This document shows, one piece after another, positions 8,870 through 16,716 of a stretch of DNA of 36,689 bases. Positions within the stretch are counted from its first letter, which is position 1; every line of letters begins with the position of its first letter. The notes below the pieces were generated by a model that was not told the origin of the DNA, ran no database searches, and saw nothing but the letters and a program-made list of their open reading frames with translations. Position numbers and translations under genes: made by a program. This DNA is from Lacustribacter sp964460315 (lineage in GTDB: Bacteria; Pseudomonadota; Gammaproteobacteria; Burkholderiales; Burkholderiaceae_A). The stretch lies in assembly GCA_964460315.1 (NCBI GenBank), contig CAYWPQ010000013.1, positions 1 through 36,689 on the forward strand, written 5' to 3'.

Positions 8870-9852
8870 GGTGTTGTTTTCCATTCGATGGTTTGTGCAA
8901 ATTGTTGAAGGGTTTCAGGCGGAACGTCACCCATGACCGTGACCCAGGCGCCCTGAATTTCCCGGGAGAGCATGGTGAGCGCACCCCTGCGACGCACCTT
9001 GTCGTTCAAGGGGCCAGCCACTGATTTTGACTGGATGAACACGGACACCGTAGCCAGACCGTCCGTCAGCACGTAGCGACGCATTCCTGCGGGGTCTTCC
9101 GGGGTCGAGGCCCGTTGAAAGACGCCAAGCAGCTCAAAGCCCTTCAGCGATTCGGGCTTGAACTTTAAGGTTGCCGGCACGCCGAGCGTCTTCATCGAGG
9201 CGTCATGCACTTTCCAATCCTTGGTGGAAGCAAAGGAAGGGGTTGTACTCACCTTCGTACGCGGGCCGATCTTGAGTTCCGTGAAGGCCGCTTGCTCGAT
9301 GGTGTTGCCAGCGGCGTCGATCTTTTGGCACTTCACAATCAGATTGGTTTTTCGGTCGACCCAAACCCGCAAGGACCAGCGCGGTTCGTGTCTGGGTTTA
9401 AGCAGAAGTTCCACGGCATCGACGTCGGCAATGCGCATCTGTCCGCCCTGCTCGATGACATAGTTACGCAGCACTTGTTCCGGCGACCCTGCAAACATGT
9501 CAGGAAACGCCGCCCGACGAAGCGAGGTCTGATCAATCTTGATCATCTGACGTTCCGGCAGATAGGTTCGAATTTCGTTCGGGGTTTTGATGACTTCCTG
9601 GCGCTGGCCATCCAGTGCCTGAACCTTGGTGATGGCCTGGTTGCTATTGACCATCTGAACGATGGTGGAGGTGTGCAACACCGCATCTTGTTGATGCACG
9701 AAGGTTCCGGAAAAAGACAGCCGCTTGGCCACCGAGTACATCTGGTCGAGCAGCAGCTGCTGACGATCGGGCGCCTGCGATGCAGTCTGCGCCGCCGCAA
9801 GCTGAGCGACTCCCAAGAGCGCCGAGCTGATCAGAGCATGACGCAGCCACAT
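8866..9852 (-). CDS. rseB: Sigma-E regulatory protein RseB/MucB
   Basis: A 328-residue periplasmic protein that protects the anti-sigma factor RseA from cleavage and senses envelope lipid or lipopolysaccharide stress. The signal peptide is visible (MWLRHALISSALLGVAQLAAAQ). The N-terminal lipoprotein-carrier-like domain has SFSGTFVHQQDAVLHTSTIVQM, and the smaller C-terminal domain ends with ALTMLSREIQGAWVTVMGDVPPE. It starts two bases after the rseA stop and overlaps the downstream protease gene by four bases. Family and position agree. It could be named mucB by Pseudomonas convention. Confidence 0.93.
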   Translation of the reverse strand: MWLRHALISSALLGVAQLAAAQTASQAPDRQQLLLDQMYSVAKRLSFSGTFVHQQDAVLHTSTIVQMVNSNQAITKVQALDGQRQEVIKTPNEIRTYLPERQMIKIDQTSLRRAAFPDMFAGSPEQVLRNYVIEQGGQMRIADVDAVELLLKPRHEPRWSLRVWVDRKTNLIVKCQKIDAAGNTIEQAAFTELKIGPRTKVSTTPSFASTKDWKVHDASMKTLGVPATLKFKPESLKGFELLGVFQRASTPEDPAGMRRYVLTDGLATVSVFIQSKSVAGPLNDKVRRRGALTMLSREIQGAWVTVMGDVPPETLQQFAQTIEWKTTP

Positions 9853-9854
9853 GG

Positions 9855-10394
9855 CTAGCGGACCTCGGCGGAAACGGGACGAATTGACATGGATCCGTGA
9901 GCCTCAAGGAGCTCGCGAAGTCTTGGGTCCTCAAGCATGACGGGTGTTGCCGACTGAACCGAGAGCATGGTGGGCTGTGCACTGCCGCCCGTCATTCCTG
10001 AGGAGACTCCGGCGATGATTTCGGTGACGCCACCGCCCTGCATCTGGGGCGCGACCGCCACCAGTGCCACGAAGGCCACCGCGGCTGCCGCCACGGCACC
10101 AACGAGAACCTGACGGGGACGGACTTTGGGGGCGCGCTGATTGGACGCCGCAGGCTGCACAGCCTGGGGGTTATAGAAATGGATGGGTTCCTTGGCGAGT
10201 CGTGCCGCGACCCGGTTAGCCACTGAACGGGTGCTGAGCGTTTCTTGGCTGCGAAGGGCGTCGCCAATGAGAATGGCGTCGGAGTAGAACCGGCGCATGT
10301 CCGCCGATTCCATCAGCTGCCTTTGGATTTCTGCACCGCTGGATTCGGACAGTTCATTGTCCATCCAGGCCGAAAGGTTTTCTTTTTGATTCAT
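9855..10394 (-). CDS. rseA: Anti-sigma-E factor RseA/MucA
   Basis: A 179-residue single-pass inner-membrane protein. The N-terminal cytoplasmic domain (MNQKENLSAWMDNELSESSG, LMESADMRRFYSDAILIGDALR) matches the anti-sigma domain that clamps RpoE. A hydrophobic segment VLVGAVAAAAVAFVALVAV at about residues 96-114 is the membrane span. The rest is a short periplasmic tail that would be the DegS-type cleavage and RseB-binding region. The gene sits 22 bases after rpoE and two bases before rseB. Sequence conservation in this family is low, so the call relies on domain layout and context together. Confidence 0.9.
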   Translation of the reverse strand: MNQKENLSAWMDNELSESSGAEIQRQLMESADMRRFYSDAILIGDALRSQETLSTRSVANRVAARLAKEPIHFYNPQAVQPAASNQRAPKVRPRQVLVGAVAAAAVAFVALVAVAPQMQGGGVTEIIAGVSSGMTGGSAQPTMLSVQSATPVMLEDPRLRELLEAHGSMSIRPVSAEVR

Positions 10395-10416
10395 GAGCGC
10401 TCCCTATCCAACATGA

Positions 10417-11025
10417 CTACCACCGCTTATCGTCCTGCGTGCCCAGCAATGGCCGAAGCTTGGCAGCCACCGCCTCACGGGCCCTGAAAATTCTTGAACG
10501 CACCGTTCCAATTGGGCATCCCATGGCCTCGGCAATTTCTTCATAGCTGAGGCCTTCGATCTCGCGCAGCGTGATGGCCGACCGGAGGTCTTCCGGAAGC
10601 TCGTCGATGGCGGCATTCAAGGCTTCGCCAACCTGCCGGCTGTGCATCAGCGCATCCGGAGTGTTGTTGTCCTCTACGACATCGATGGCGTCAAAAAATT
10701 CCCCATCATCGTCCCCACCTTGAAACTCCCCCACGGTGTTCGGGCGACGCCCCTTGGCGGCCAGGTAATTCTTGGCGGTATTGACCGCAATTCGATAAAG
10801 CCAGGTGTAAAACGCGCTGTCGCCCCGAAACTGAGGCAGGGCACGGTAAGCCTTGATGAAGGCCTCCTGGGTCACATCCTCGATCTCGGCGGGGTCACGA
10901 ACCAAGCGGGAAAGCAGGCGCTGAACGCGGCGCTCATATTTGACCACCAGCAACTCAAACGCTTTCTGGTCCCCTTTTTGAACACGCTCGACAAGTTCGG
11001 CGTCGACTTCTCGCTGATTGATCAA
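10417..11025 (-). CDS. rpoE: RNA polymerase sigma factor RpoE (sigma-E/AlgU)
   Basis: An extracytoplasmic-function sigma factor of 202 residues from the proposed start. Region 2 is almost identical to enteric RpoE (ELVERVQKGDQKAFELLVVKY, QEAFIKAYRALPQFRGDSAF, YTWLYRIAVNTAKNYL). Region 4 has LPEDLRSAITLREIEGLSYE and IGTVRSRIFRAREAV. The frame is open to an ATG at 11106, inside fabF, but that adds 27 residues unlike the family. TTG at 11025 is preferred: GAAGGG lies nine bases upstream and the protein then matches the usual length of about 191-200. It is followed by its anti-sigma factor. An autoregulatory promoter would have to lie inside fabF, but I could not find a convincing one. Confidence 0.94.
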   Translation of the reverse strand: MINQREVDAELVERVQKGDQKAFELLVVKYERRVQRLLSRLVRDPAEIEDVTQEAFIKAYRALPQFRGDSAFYTWLYRIAVNTAKNYLAAKGRRPNTVGEFQGGDDDGEFFDAIDVVEDNNTPDALMHSRQVGEALNAAIDELPEDLRSAITLREIEGLSYEEIAEAMGCPIGTVRSRIFRAREAVAAKLRPLLGTQDDKRW

Positions 11026-11059
11026 GCTGGCCGGCCCTTCGGCGACTTCGTGCGGCAGC

Positions 11060-12319
11060 TTAGCAACGCCGGAACACCAGGGTTCCGTTGGTGCCGCCGA
11101 AGCCAAAGTTATTCTTCACCGCAACATCAATGGCCAGATCGCGGGAGCTGTTGGCACAGTAATCGAGATCGCATTCAGGATCTTGATTAAAGATGTTGAT
11201 GGTGGGGGGGCTGATCTTGTGATGAAGCGCAAGCACGGTGAAAACGGATTCAAGACCGCCTGCCCCGCCGAGCAAATGCCCCGTCATGGACTTGGTGGAA
11301 TTCACCACGATCTTTTTGGCGTGATCGCCCAAGGCCGCCTTGATGGCCTCGGTCTCGTTTTTGTCGCCAAGCGGCGTGGAAGTGCCATGGGCATTGACGT
11401 AGCTGACTTCGTCCGCGTTGGCCTGCGCGTCTTTCAGTGCATTGACCATGCAGCGCCTGGGGCCGTCCATGTTCGGTGCCGTCATGTGATAGGCGTCACC
11501 CGTCATACCGAACCCTGCGAGTTCGCAATAAATTCGGGCGCCCCGCGCCTTGGCGTGTTCGTATTCCTCAAGCATCAGAACGCCTGCCCCTTCCCCAAGC
11601 ACAAAGCCGTCGCGGTCTTTGTCCCAGGGCCGTGAGGCTGTTTTCGGGTCGTCGTTTCGTGTGGAAAGCGCCCTCGCGGCGGCGAAACCGCCGATACCGA
11701 GCGGCGAGATAGTGGACTCGGCGCCGCCCGCCAACATGGCGTCCGCGTCGCCGTACTGAATGAGACGCATGGCCAAGCCAATGCTGTGAAGCCCCGTGGT
11801 GCAGGCGGTCACGGCAGCGATGTTCGGGCCCTTGAGGTTGTGCAGGATGCTCAGGTGGCCGGAAATCATGTTGATGATGGAGCCCGGCACAAAAAATGGC
11901 GAGATGCGTCTTGCGCCTCGCTCGGTGTAATCGGTGTGGGTTGTTTCAATGAGCGGAAGCCCACCAATGCCTGAACCTACAAAAGCACCCATGCGTTCGG
12001 CGTTGGATTCGGTCACCTGAAGGCCCGAATCTTTGAGGGCCTGGATGCCCGCAGCGATGCCGTAATGGATGAAGGTGTCCATGTGGCGGGCCTCTTTCGC
12101 GGGCAAGTAGTCTTCAACGTTGAAGCCCTTGACCTCGCCTGCGAAATGGACCGGCAGGCCGCTGTGGTCGAACTTGGTGACGGTGTCGATGCCGGTTTGG
12201 CCAGCAACCAAGGCAGACCAAGCCGATTCAATGGTGTTACCGACCGGAGAGATGCACCCCAGGCCGGTAACCACCACACGGCGCCGACCCGCGGCGCCCA
12301 AATGAGAAGGACCGCTCAT
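11060..12319 (-). CDS. fabF: 3-oxoacyl-ACP synthase II (FabF)
   Basis: A 419-residue condensing enzyme that elongates acyl-ACP with malonyl-ACP. The catalytic set is complete: nucleophile Cys in AVTACTTGLHSIG, His in VNAHGTSTPLGDKNE, Lys and His in NSTKSMTGHLLGGAGG, and the terminal gating loop NFGFGGTNGTLVF. The N-terminus RRRVVVTGLGCISPVGN is typical. It starts 15 bases after acpP, the classical acpP-fabF pair. Its 3' end lies 34 bases before the proposed rpoE start, physically joining fatty-acid synthesis to the envelope-stress cluster. Confidence 0.97.
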   Translation of the reverse strand: MSGPSHLGAAGRRRVVVTGLGCISPVGNTIESAWSALVAGQTGIDTVTKFDHSGLPVHFAGEVKGFNVEDYLPAKEARHMDTFIHYGIAAGIQALKDSGLQVTESNAERMGAFVGSGIGGLPLIETTHTDYTERGARRISPFFVPGSIINMISGHLSILHNLKGPNIAAVTACTTGLHSIGLAMRLIQYGDADAMLAGGAESTISPLGIGGFAAARALSTRNDDPKTASRPWDKDRDGFVLGEGAGVLMLEEYEHAKARGARIYCELAGFGMTGDAYHMTAPNMDGPRRCMVNALKDAQANADEVSYVNAHGTSTPLGDKNETEAIKAALGDHAKKIVVNSTKSMTGHLLGGAGGLESVFTVLALHHKISPPTINIFNQDPECDLDYCANSSRDLAIDVAVKNNFGFGGTNGTLVFRRC

Positions 12320-12334
12320 CGGCAGGAAACTTTC

Positions 12335-12574
12335 TTATTTCTTCAGATGGGTCGTGACGTAATCGATGGCCTGCTGGACCGTGGTGATCTTTTCGGCTTC
12401 TTCGTCAGGGATCTCGCAGCCAAAGGCGTCTTCCAGGGCCATGACCAGCTCGACGGTGTCGAGGGAGTCTGCGCCAAGGTCGTCAACGAACTTGGATTCT
12501 TTTTTTACGTCTTCAATCTTGACGCCCAGTTGCTCAGAAACAATACCAACTACGCGCTTTTCAATGTCGTCCAT
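12335..12574 (-). CDS. acpP: Acyl carrier protein
   Basis: A 79-residue acidic carrier protein. DDLGADSLDTVELVMALE holds the serine that AcpS modifies with 4'-phosphopantetheine. The length, acidity and helical pattern are standard. Within the 40-base spacer after fabG, AAGGAAAAGG gives a strong ribosome binding site. A candidate promoter with an extended -10 overlaps the fabG stop (see the separate entry). A private promoter would fit the high ACP demand relative to the neighbouring enzymes. Flanked by fabG and fabF as in most proteobacteria. Confidence 0.97.
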   Translation of the reverse strand: MDDIEKRVVGIVSEQLGVKIEDVKKESKFVDDLGADSLDTVELVMALEDAFGCEIPDEEAEKITTVQQAIDYVTTHLKK

Positions 12575-12608
12575 GAACCTTTTCCTTAAGCTGTAAACAG
12601 GTAGCCCA

Positions 12609-12638
12609 ATTGTATCAGGACATCACCATTCCACCATT
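12609..12638 (-). promoter_or_regulatory. Candidate acpP promoter with extended -10
   Basis: On the minus strand TGATACAAT reads as an extended -10 (TG-n-TACAAT), with the hexamer at 12609-12614. The expected start of transcription is about 25-30 bases before the acpP ATG. No good -35 is visible at the right distance, but extended -10 promoters can tolerate that. It overlaps the fabG stop codon. This is inference from sequence only. Confidence 0.35.
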
Positions 12639-13364
12639 CACGCTGAGGGTTTCGCCGGTAATGTAAGAGGCGCCCTCAGAGGCCAAAAAGACGACAGATG
12701 CCGCGATATCGTCAGGAGTTCCAAGCCGTTGAGCGGGAATCTGTGCGGTGAGGCTCTTGATTTGGTCGTCAGTGAGTGCCTTGGTCATATCCGTGTCAAT
12801 AAAGCCCGGTGCGATGGCGTTCACGGTGATACCGCGGCTTCCAACCTCCCTGGCCAGAGCGCGTGACATGCCTGCCACGCCAGCTTTGGCCGCTGCGTAA
12901 TTGGCCTGGCCTGGATTGCCGCTCTGCCCCACCACCGAGGTGATGTTAATGATCCGTCCCCAGCGGGCCTTCATCATCGGCCGAAGCACCCCACGCGAGA
13001 GCCTGAACACGGCCGTGAGATTGGTCTGAATAACCGCGTCCCATTCTTCGTCCTTCATGCGCATGGCCAGGTTGTCTCGAGTGATTCCTGCGTTATTCAC
13101 CAGAATGCCGATGGACCCATGCTTAGCCAAAATGTCGTCGAGCAACGCCTCGCAAGCGGTCGCGTCATTCACCTGCAGAACTCTTCCCTCACCCTTAACC
13201 CCAGCGGAAGCGAGAGTAGCCGTGATGGCTGATGCACCCTCTTCGGTGGTGGCGGTTCCAATCACCGTATGCCCCTGTGCACCAAGCGCGACAGCAATCG
13301 CTCGACCAATACCCCGGGTGGCGCCTGTGACCAGCGCAACCCTTGCCTGATTTGAATGGGTCAT
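12615..13364 (-). CDS. fabG: 3-oxoacyl-ACP reductase FabG
   Basis: A 249-residue short-chain dehydrogenase/reductase that reduces 3-oxoacyl-ACP with NADPH. It shows the Rossmann TGATRGIGRAIA motif, LVNNAGITRDN, catalytic Ser in IINITSVVGQSGNPGQ, the YAAAK catalytic pair, and the C-terminal YITGETLSVNGGMVMS. AAAGGAAG lies five bases before the ATG, just after the fabD stop. The order fabD-fabG-acpP-fabF is the standard type II fatty-acid cluster. The length is normal and all active-site residues are present. Confidence 0.97.
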   Translation of the reverse strand: MTHSNQARVALVTGATRGIGRAIAVALGAQGHTVIGTATTEEGASAITATLASAGVKGEGRVLQVNDATACEALLDDILAKHGSIGILVNNAGITRDNLAMRMKDEEWDAVIQTNLTAVFRLSRGVLRPMMKARWGRIINITSVVGQSGNPGQANYAAAKAGVAGMSRALAREVGSRGITVNAIAPGFIDTDMTKALTDDQIKSLTAQIPAQRLGTPDDIAASVVFLASEGASYITGETLSVNGGMVMS

Positions 13365-13378
13365 TTGGACTTCCTTTC

Positions 13379-14347
13379 TTAACCGACCTGAGCAAGCGCC
13401 GAGAGAGTCGAATCTAAGCTTGCCTGATCATTGATGGAATGCACGGCAACCGACGGAGCGATGCGCTTGATAAGGCCGGCAAGAACCTTGCCCGGGCCGC
13501 ATTCGACAATCGTGTTCACACCCTGCTGCTCCAGGGATTGAATGACTTCAACCCACCGCACAGGCTTCATGGCCTGGCGAGACAGCGCGTCTTGAATGGC
13601 CTGGGGGTTGTCCTCAATCGCCACGTCGACATTGTTCACCACCCTGATGGACGGCTTGTGCATGGTCATGCCGGCCAGGTATCCACGCAACGCTTCCGCA
13701 GCAGGAGCAAGAAGGCTTGAATGAAAGGGAGCGGAAACGGGAAGCACGATGGCGCGTTTGGCGCCGCGCTCTTTCACCAAGACGCAGGCGCGGTCAACCG
13801 CTTCCCGGTGGCCCGCGATCACCGTCTGATCAGGTGCGTTGAAATTGACGGCCTCGACCACCTGGCCCTGGGCCGCGTCAGCGCAGGCCGCCACCACACC
13901 AGAGGACTCAAGACCCAAAACGGCGGCCATCCCACCCACACCCACCGGCACGGCTTCCTGCATCTGTTCGGCTCGGAAACGCACCGCACGGGTGGCATCC
14001 GCAAGACCAAACACACCCGCCACAGTCAGCGCAGAATATTCCCCAAGGCTATGCCCTGCCGCCAAGCCGGGCGTGGCACCACCGGCGGCCTGCCAGGCCC
14101 GATAAAACGCAACCGAACTGGCAAGCATCAGGGGCTGGGTATTCACAGTCAGATTGAGCGTTTCAATCGGGCCTTCCGCAATGAGCTTGGCAAGGTCCTG
14201 ACCAAGCGCATCGGATGCCTCCTGCATCGCCTGAGTCACCGCAGCATTGCCCGCAAAACCATTAAGCATTCCCACAGCTTGAGAACCCTGTCCAGGAAAC
14301 ACGAAAGCGAGGGATGACACAACTGGGTTAGAAGATGGGTTCGTCAT
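13379..14347 (-). CDS. fabD: Malonyl-CoA:ACP transacylase FabD
   Basis: A 322-residue enzyme that loads malonyl groups onto ACP. VFPGQGSQAVGML opens the domain, GHSLGEYSALTVAG contains the nucleophile Ser, RFRAEQMQEAVP contains the malonyl-binding Arg, and VSAPFHSSLLAPA contains the catalytic His. An extra 12 or so residues precede the usual start (MTNPSSNPVVSSLAF). No Shine-Dalgarno sequence precedes the ATG: the 61-base spacer from fabH is almost all pyrimidine in the transcript, which is unusual among these genes (see findings). Confidence 0.96.
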   Translation of the reverse strand: MTNPSSNPVVSSLAFVFPGQGSQAVGMLNGFAGNAAVTQAMQEASDALGQDLAKLIAEGPIETLNLTVNTQPLMLASSVAFYRAWQAAGGATPGLAAGHSLGEYSALTVAGVFGLADATRAVRFRAEQMQEAVPVGVGGMAAVLGLESSGVVAACADAAQGQVVEAVNFNAPDQTVIAGHREAVDRACVLVKERGAKRAIVLPVSAPFHSSLLAPAAEALRGYLAGMTMHKPSIRVVNNVDVAIEDNPQAIQDALSRQAMKPVRWVEVIQSLEQQGVNTIVECGPGKVLAGLIKRIAPSVAVHSINDQASLDSTLSALAQVG

Positions 14348-14408
14348 AAAGAAGTTCGAAAAAATTCAGAGGAGGAAATCGAAAAAAACAGCGAAAAAAT
14401 TTAACCAA

Positions 14409-15386
14409 CTAAACCTGAAGCAGCACCGCACCCCAGGTGAAGCCCCCACCCACGCCCTGAAGCATGAGGCGCTGGCCCGGTTTGATTCGTCCGTCGCGCA
14501 TGGCCACATCCAGCGCCAGAGGAACCGAGGCCGCAGAGGTGTTGGCATGCTGGTCCACCGTCACCACCACTTTCGACTCATCCATTCCCAGCCGCTTGGC
14601 CGTGGCGGAGAGAATTCGAATGTTGGCCTGGTGTGGAATGAGCCAATCAATATCGCTCACCTGAAGCTGGGTGTCCGCCAGCACTTCCCGCGCCGAACTA
14701 TCCAGAACCTGAACCGCAAGCTTAAAGACGGACTGGCCGTCCATGGTGAGAAAGGGATGGCCAGTGGCCTTGCCATTGCAGACCGTTCCTGCCGTGCGCA
14801 GGATGTTCTCGTATTCGCCACGCGCGTGAAGTCGATGGCCCAAAATACCTGGTGCACTGTCCGCCTTCAGCACCACAGCACCCGCGCCGTCACCAAACAA
14901 AACACAGGTGGTTCGGTCGGACCAGTCCATGATGCGCGAGAAGACTTCGGCCCCTATGACCAGCGCCGTCTTGACCTTGCCCGCCTTGATGAACAGATCG
15001 GCGGTGGCCATGGCATAAACGAAGCCGCTGCAGACCGCCTGCACATCGAAGGCCGGACCGTTCGAGATTCCCAGTTTCTTCTGAACCAGACAGGCTGTCG
15101 ATGGAAAGATCATGTCGGGCGTTGATGTTGCAACGATGACAAGATCAATTTCCGCAGGTGTCAGCCCCGCCATGTCGATGGCTTTTTGCCCAGCCTCGGC
15201 TGCGAGATCACTGCTTGAAAGATGGTCGTCGGCGATGTAACGCTGGGTGATGCCGGTGCGTTCGCGAATCCACTCGTCCGAGGTTTCGACCCCATTGGCG
15301 GCAAGCCTTTCGGCAAGCATCGCATTGGTCACCGGTGCACCTGGAAGTGCTCGGCCGGTTCCCACTAATTTCGAGAAAATTTCCAT
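14409..15386 (-). CDS. fabH: 3-oxoacyl-ACP synthase III (FabH)
   Basis: A 325-residue initiating condensing enzyme joining acetyl-CoA and malonyl-ACP. The catalytic triad is visible as Cys in DVQAVCSGFVYAM, His in LIPHQANIRIL and Asn in DQHANTSAASVPLAL. The N-terminus has the usual RERTGITQRYIA motif and the C-terminus ends GGGFTWGAVLLQV. The start is five bases after the plsX stop with no clear ribosome binding site, so it is probably translated by coupling. plsX-fabH-fabD is a conserved order. Confidence 0.97.
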   Translation of the reverse strand: MEIFSKLVGTGRALPGAPVTNAMLAERLAANGVETSDEWIRERTGITQRYIADDHLSSSDLAAEAGQKAIDMAGLTPAEIDLVIVATSTPDMIFPSTACLVQKKLGISNGPAFDVQAVCSGFVYAMATADLFIKAGKVKTALVIGAEVFSRIMDWSDRTTCVLFGDGAGAVVLKADSAPGILGHRLHARGEYENILRTAGTVCNGKATGHPFLTMDGQSVFKLAVQVLDSSAREVLADTQLQVSDIDWLIPHQANIRILSATAKRLGMDESKVVVTVDQHANTSAASVPLALDVAMRDGRIKPGQRLMLQGVGGGFTWGAVLLQV

Positions 15387-15391
15387 GATGT

Positions 15392-16444
15392 TTAGCTGGC
15401 GTGTTCGGTTTGGTGAGACTCGGCAAGCGCCTGCTCAATTTTCTGATTCAGGCCGTGAGAGGCTGCATCCGCAGCGCGACGAAGCGCATGTCGAAAAGCA
15501 TAGGCATCCGCCGAGCCATGGCTCTTGATGACGATGCCTCGAAGACCCAGTAAGGAGGCGCCGTTGTATCGACGGTGATCAACACGCTTGGAAAAACGCT
15601 TGAGCACGGGCGAGGCCACAACCGCCATCAGCTTTGTCCAGACACTTCGCGTGAATTCTTCTTTAATGAAGCTTCGCAACATCTGGGCAAGACCCTCGGA
15701 GGTTTTGAGCGCCACATTGCCAACAAAGCCATCGCAGACGATGACGTCGGTGGTGCCTTTGAAAATGTCGTCGCCTTCCACGTTGCCATAAAAGTTCAGA
15801 TGGCTTGCACGCAGCATTTCACCGGCAAGCTTCACCGTGTCGTTGCCCTTGATGACTTCTTCGCCCACATTGAGAAGTCCCACCGAGGGGCGATCGGTGC
15901 CGTCAATCACCGAGACCAATGCCGCACCCATCAGTGCAAACTGCACCAGATGTTCTGCGCTGCAATCGACGTTGGCGCCAAGGTCCAACATGGTGGTGAC
16001 ACCCCCCGTTCGATTCGGCAGCGCTGTGGCAATGGCGGGGCGATCAATACCTTCGATGGTCTTCAAAACATAGCGAGCGATGGCCATGAGCGCACCGGTA
16101 TTTCCTGCGCTGACCGCAGCGGAGGCACGGCCGTCTTTCACGCACTCAATGGCAATGCGCATCGAGGACTGACGTTTGTTACGAAGGGCAATGGCGGGAG
16201 GGTCGTCCATGGCGACGACTTCTTCCGCGTGGACAATTTCGAATCGACTGGAAAGCGCGCGCGCCGCCTCTGCATGGCCACGCGCATTCAGCGCCTGGCG
16301 AATCAGAGGCTCTAAGCCAACGAGCAGAACCCGATGACTGGGGTGTTCTTGGAGAAAACTGAGGGCAGCGGGGACCGTGGTGGGTAGACCATGATCGCCG
16401 CCCATGCAGTCGATGGCGACACAGACTCCCGTTGGGGACTCCAT
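15392..16444 (-). CDS. plsX: Phosphate acyltransferase PlsX
   Basis: A 350-residue enzyme that makes acyl-phosphate from acyl-ACP for glycerolipid synthesis. The family N-terminus VCVAIDCMGGDHGLPTTVPA is clear, followed by SMRIAIECVKDGRASAAVSAGNTGA, LLNVGEEVIKGND and DVIVCDGFVGNVALKTSEG. It is probably peripheral at the membrane, as in the family. It is preceded by rpmF with a 53-base spacer containing AGGTTA repeats. The rpmF-plsX-fabH linkage ties ribosome production to lipid synthesis in many bacteria. Confidence 0.96.
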   Translation of the reverse strand: MESPTGVCVAIDCMGGDHGLPTTVPAALSFLQEHPSHRVLLVGLEPLIRQALNARGHAEAARALSSRFEIVHAEEVVAMDDPPAIALRNKRQSSMRIAIECVKDGRASAAVSAGNTGALMAIARYVLKTIEGIDRPAIATALPNRTGGVTTMLDLGANVDCSAEHLVQFALMGAALVSVIDGTDRPSVGLLNVGEEVIKGNDTVKLAGEMLRASHLNFYGNVEGDDIFKGTTDVIVCDGFVGNVALKTSEGLAQMLRSFIKEEFTRSVWTKLMAVVASPVLKRFSKRVDHRRYNGASLLGLRGIVIKSHGSADAYAFRHALRRAADAASHGLNQKIEQALAESHQTEHAS

Positions 16445-16467
16445 GAGAGCAGGCCGACTAGAAACGC

Positions 16468-16500
16468 AGGTTAACCGGGAGGTTAGCCGAGGTTAGGTTA
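16468..16500. repeat. Short AGGTTA direct repeats between rpmF and plsX
   Basis: AGGTTA occurs at 16468-16473, 16480-16485, 16490-16495 and 16495-16500; the last copy includes the rpmF stop codon. A GGTTAACC palindrome lies within the block (16469-16476). On the coding strand the units read TAACCT. This could be a protein-binding array or simple slippage. No function is known to me. Confidence 0.6.
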
Positions 16501-16680
16501 GGCAGCGGCCTTGGTCTTCACGACCTTCTTGCCACGGTAGTAGCCTGTGGGGCTGATGTGGTGGCGAAGATGAATCTCACCCGTGACTGGCTCAACCGCG
16601 GTGGGCGGGTTGGTCAGAAAGTCGTGTGAACGGTGCATGCCGCGCTTGGACGGCGACTTCTTATTTTGCTGGACAGCCAT
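16498..16680 (-). CDS. rpmF: 50S ribosomal protein L32
   Basis: A 60-residue basic ribosomal protein. MAVQQNKKSPSKRGMHRSHD is the textbook L32 N-terminus, followed by GEIHLRHHISPTGYYRGKKV. The Cys pairs found in zinc-binding L32 forms are absent, so this is the Cys-less type usual in Gammaproteobacteria and Betaproteobacteria. It lies between yceD and plsX in the conserved yceD-rpmF-plsX-fabH string. Confidence 0.97.
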   Translation of the reverse strand: MAVQQNKKSPSKRGMHRSHDFLTNPPTAVEPVTGEIHLRHHISPTGYYRGKKVVKTKAAA

Positions 16681-16716
16681 GTTCGTGCTCCGGAAAACCT
16701 TGAATTATATGGCAAT

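Noticed and set aside
11060..11110. A sigma-E autoregulatory promoter before rpoE (GGAACCC near 11090)
   Set aside because: The -35 is partial and no TCTGA-like -10 follows at 16-17 bases; the bases are also explained by the fabF coding sequence.
15575..16315. A 246-codon frame antisense to plsX
   Set aside because: Same reason; plsX is well supported and the antisense product has no family features.
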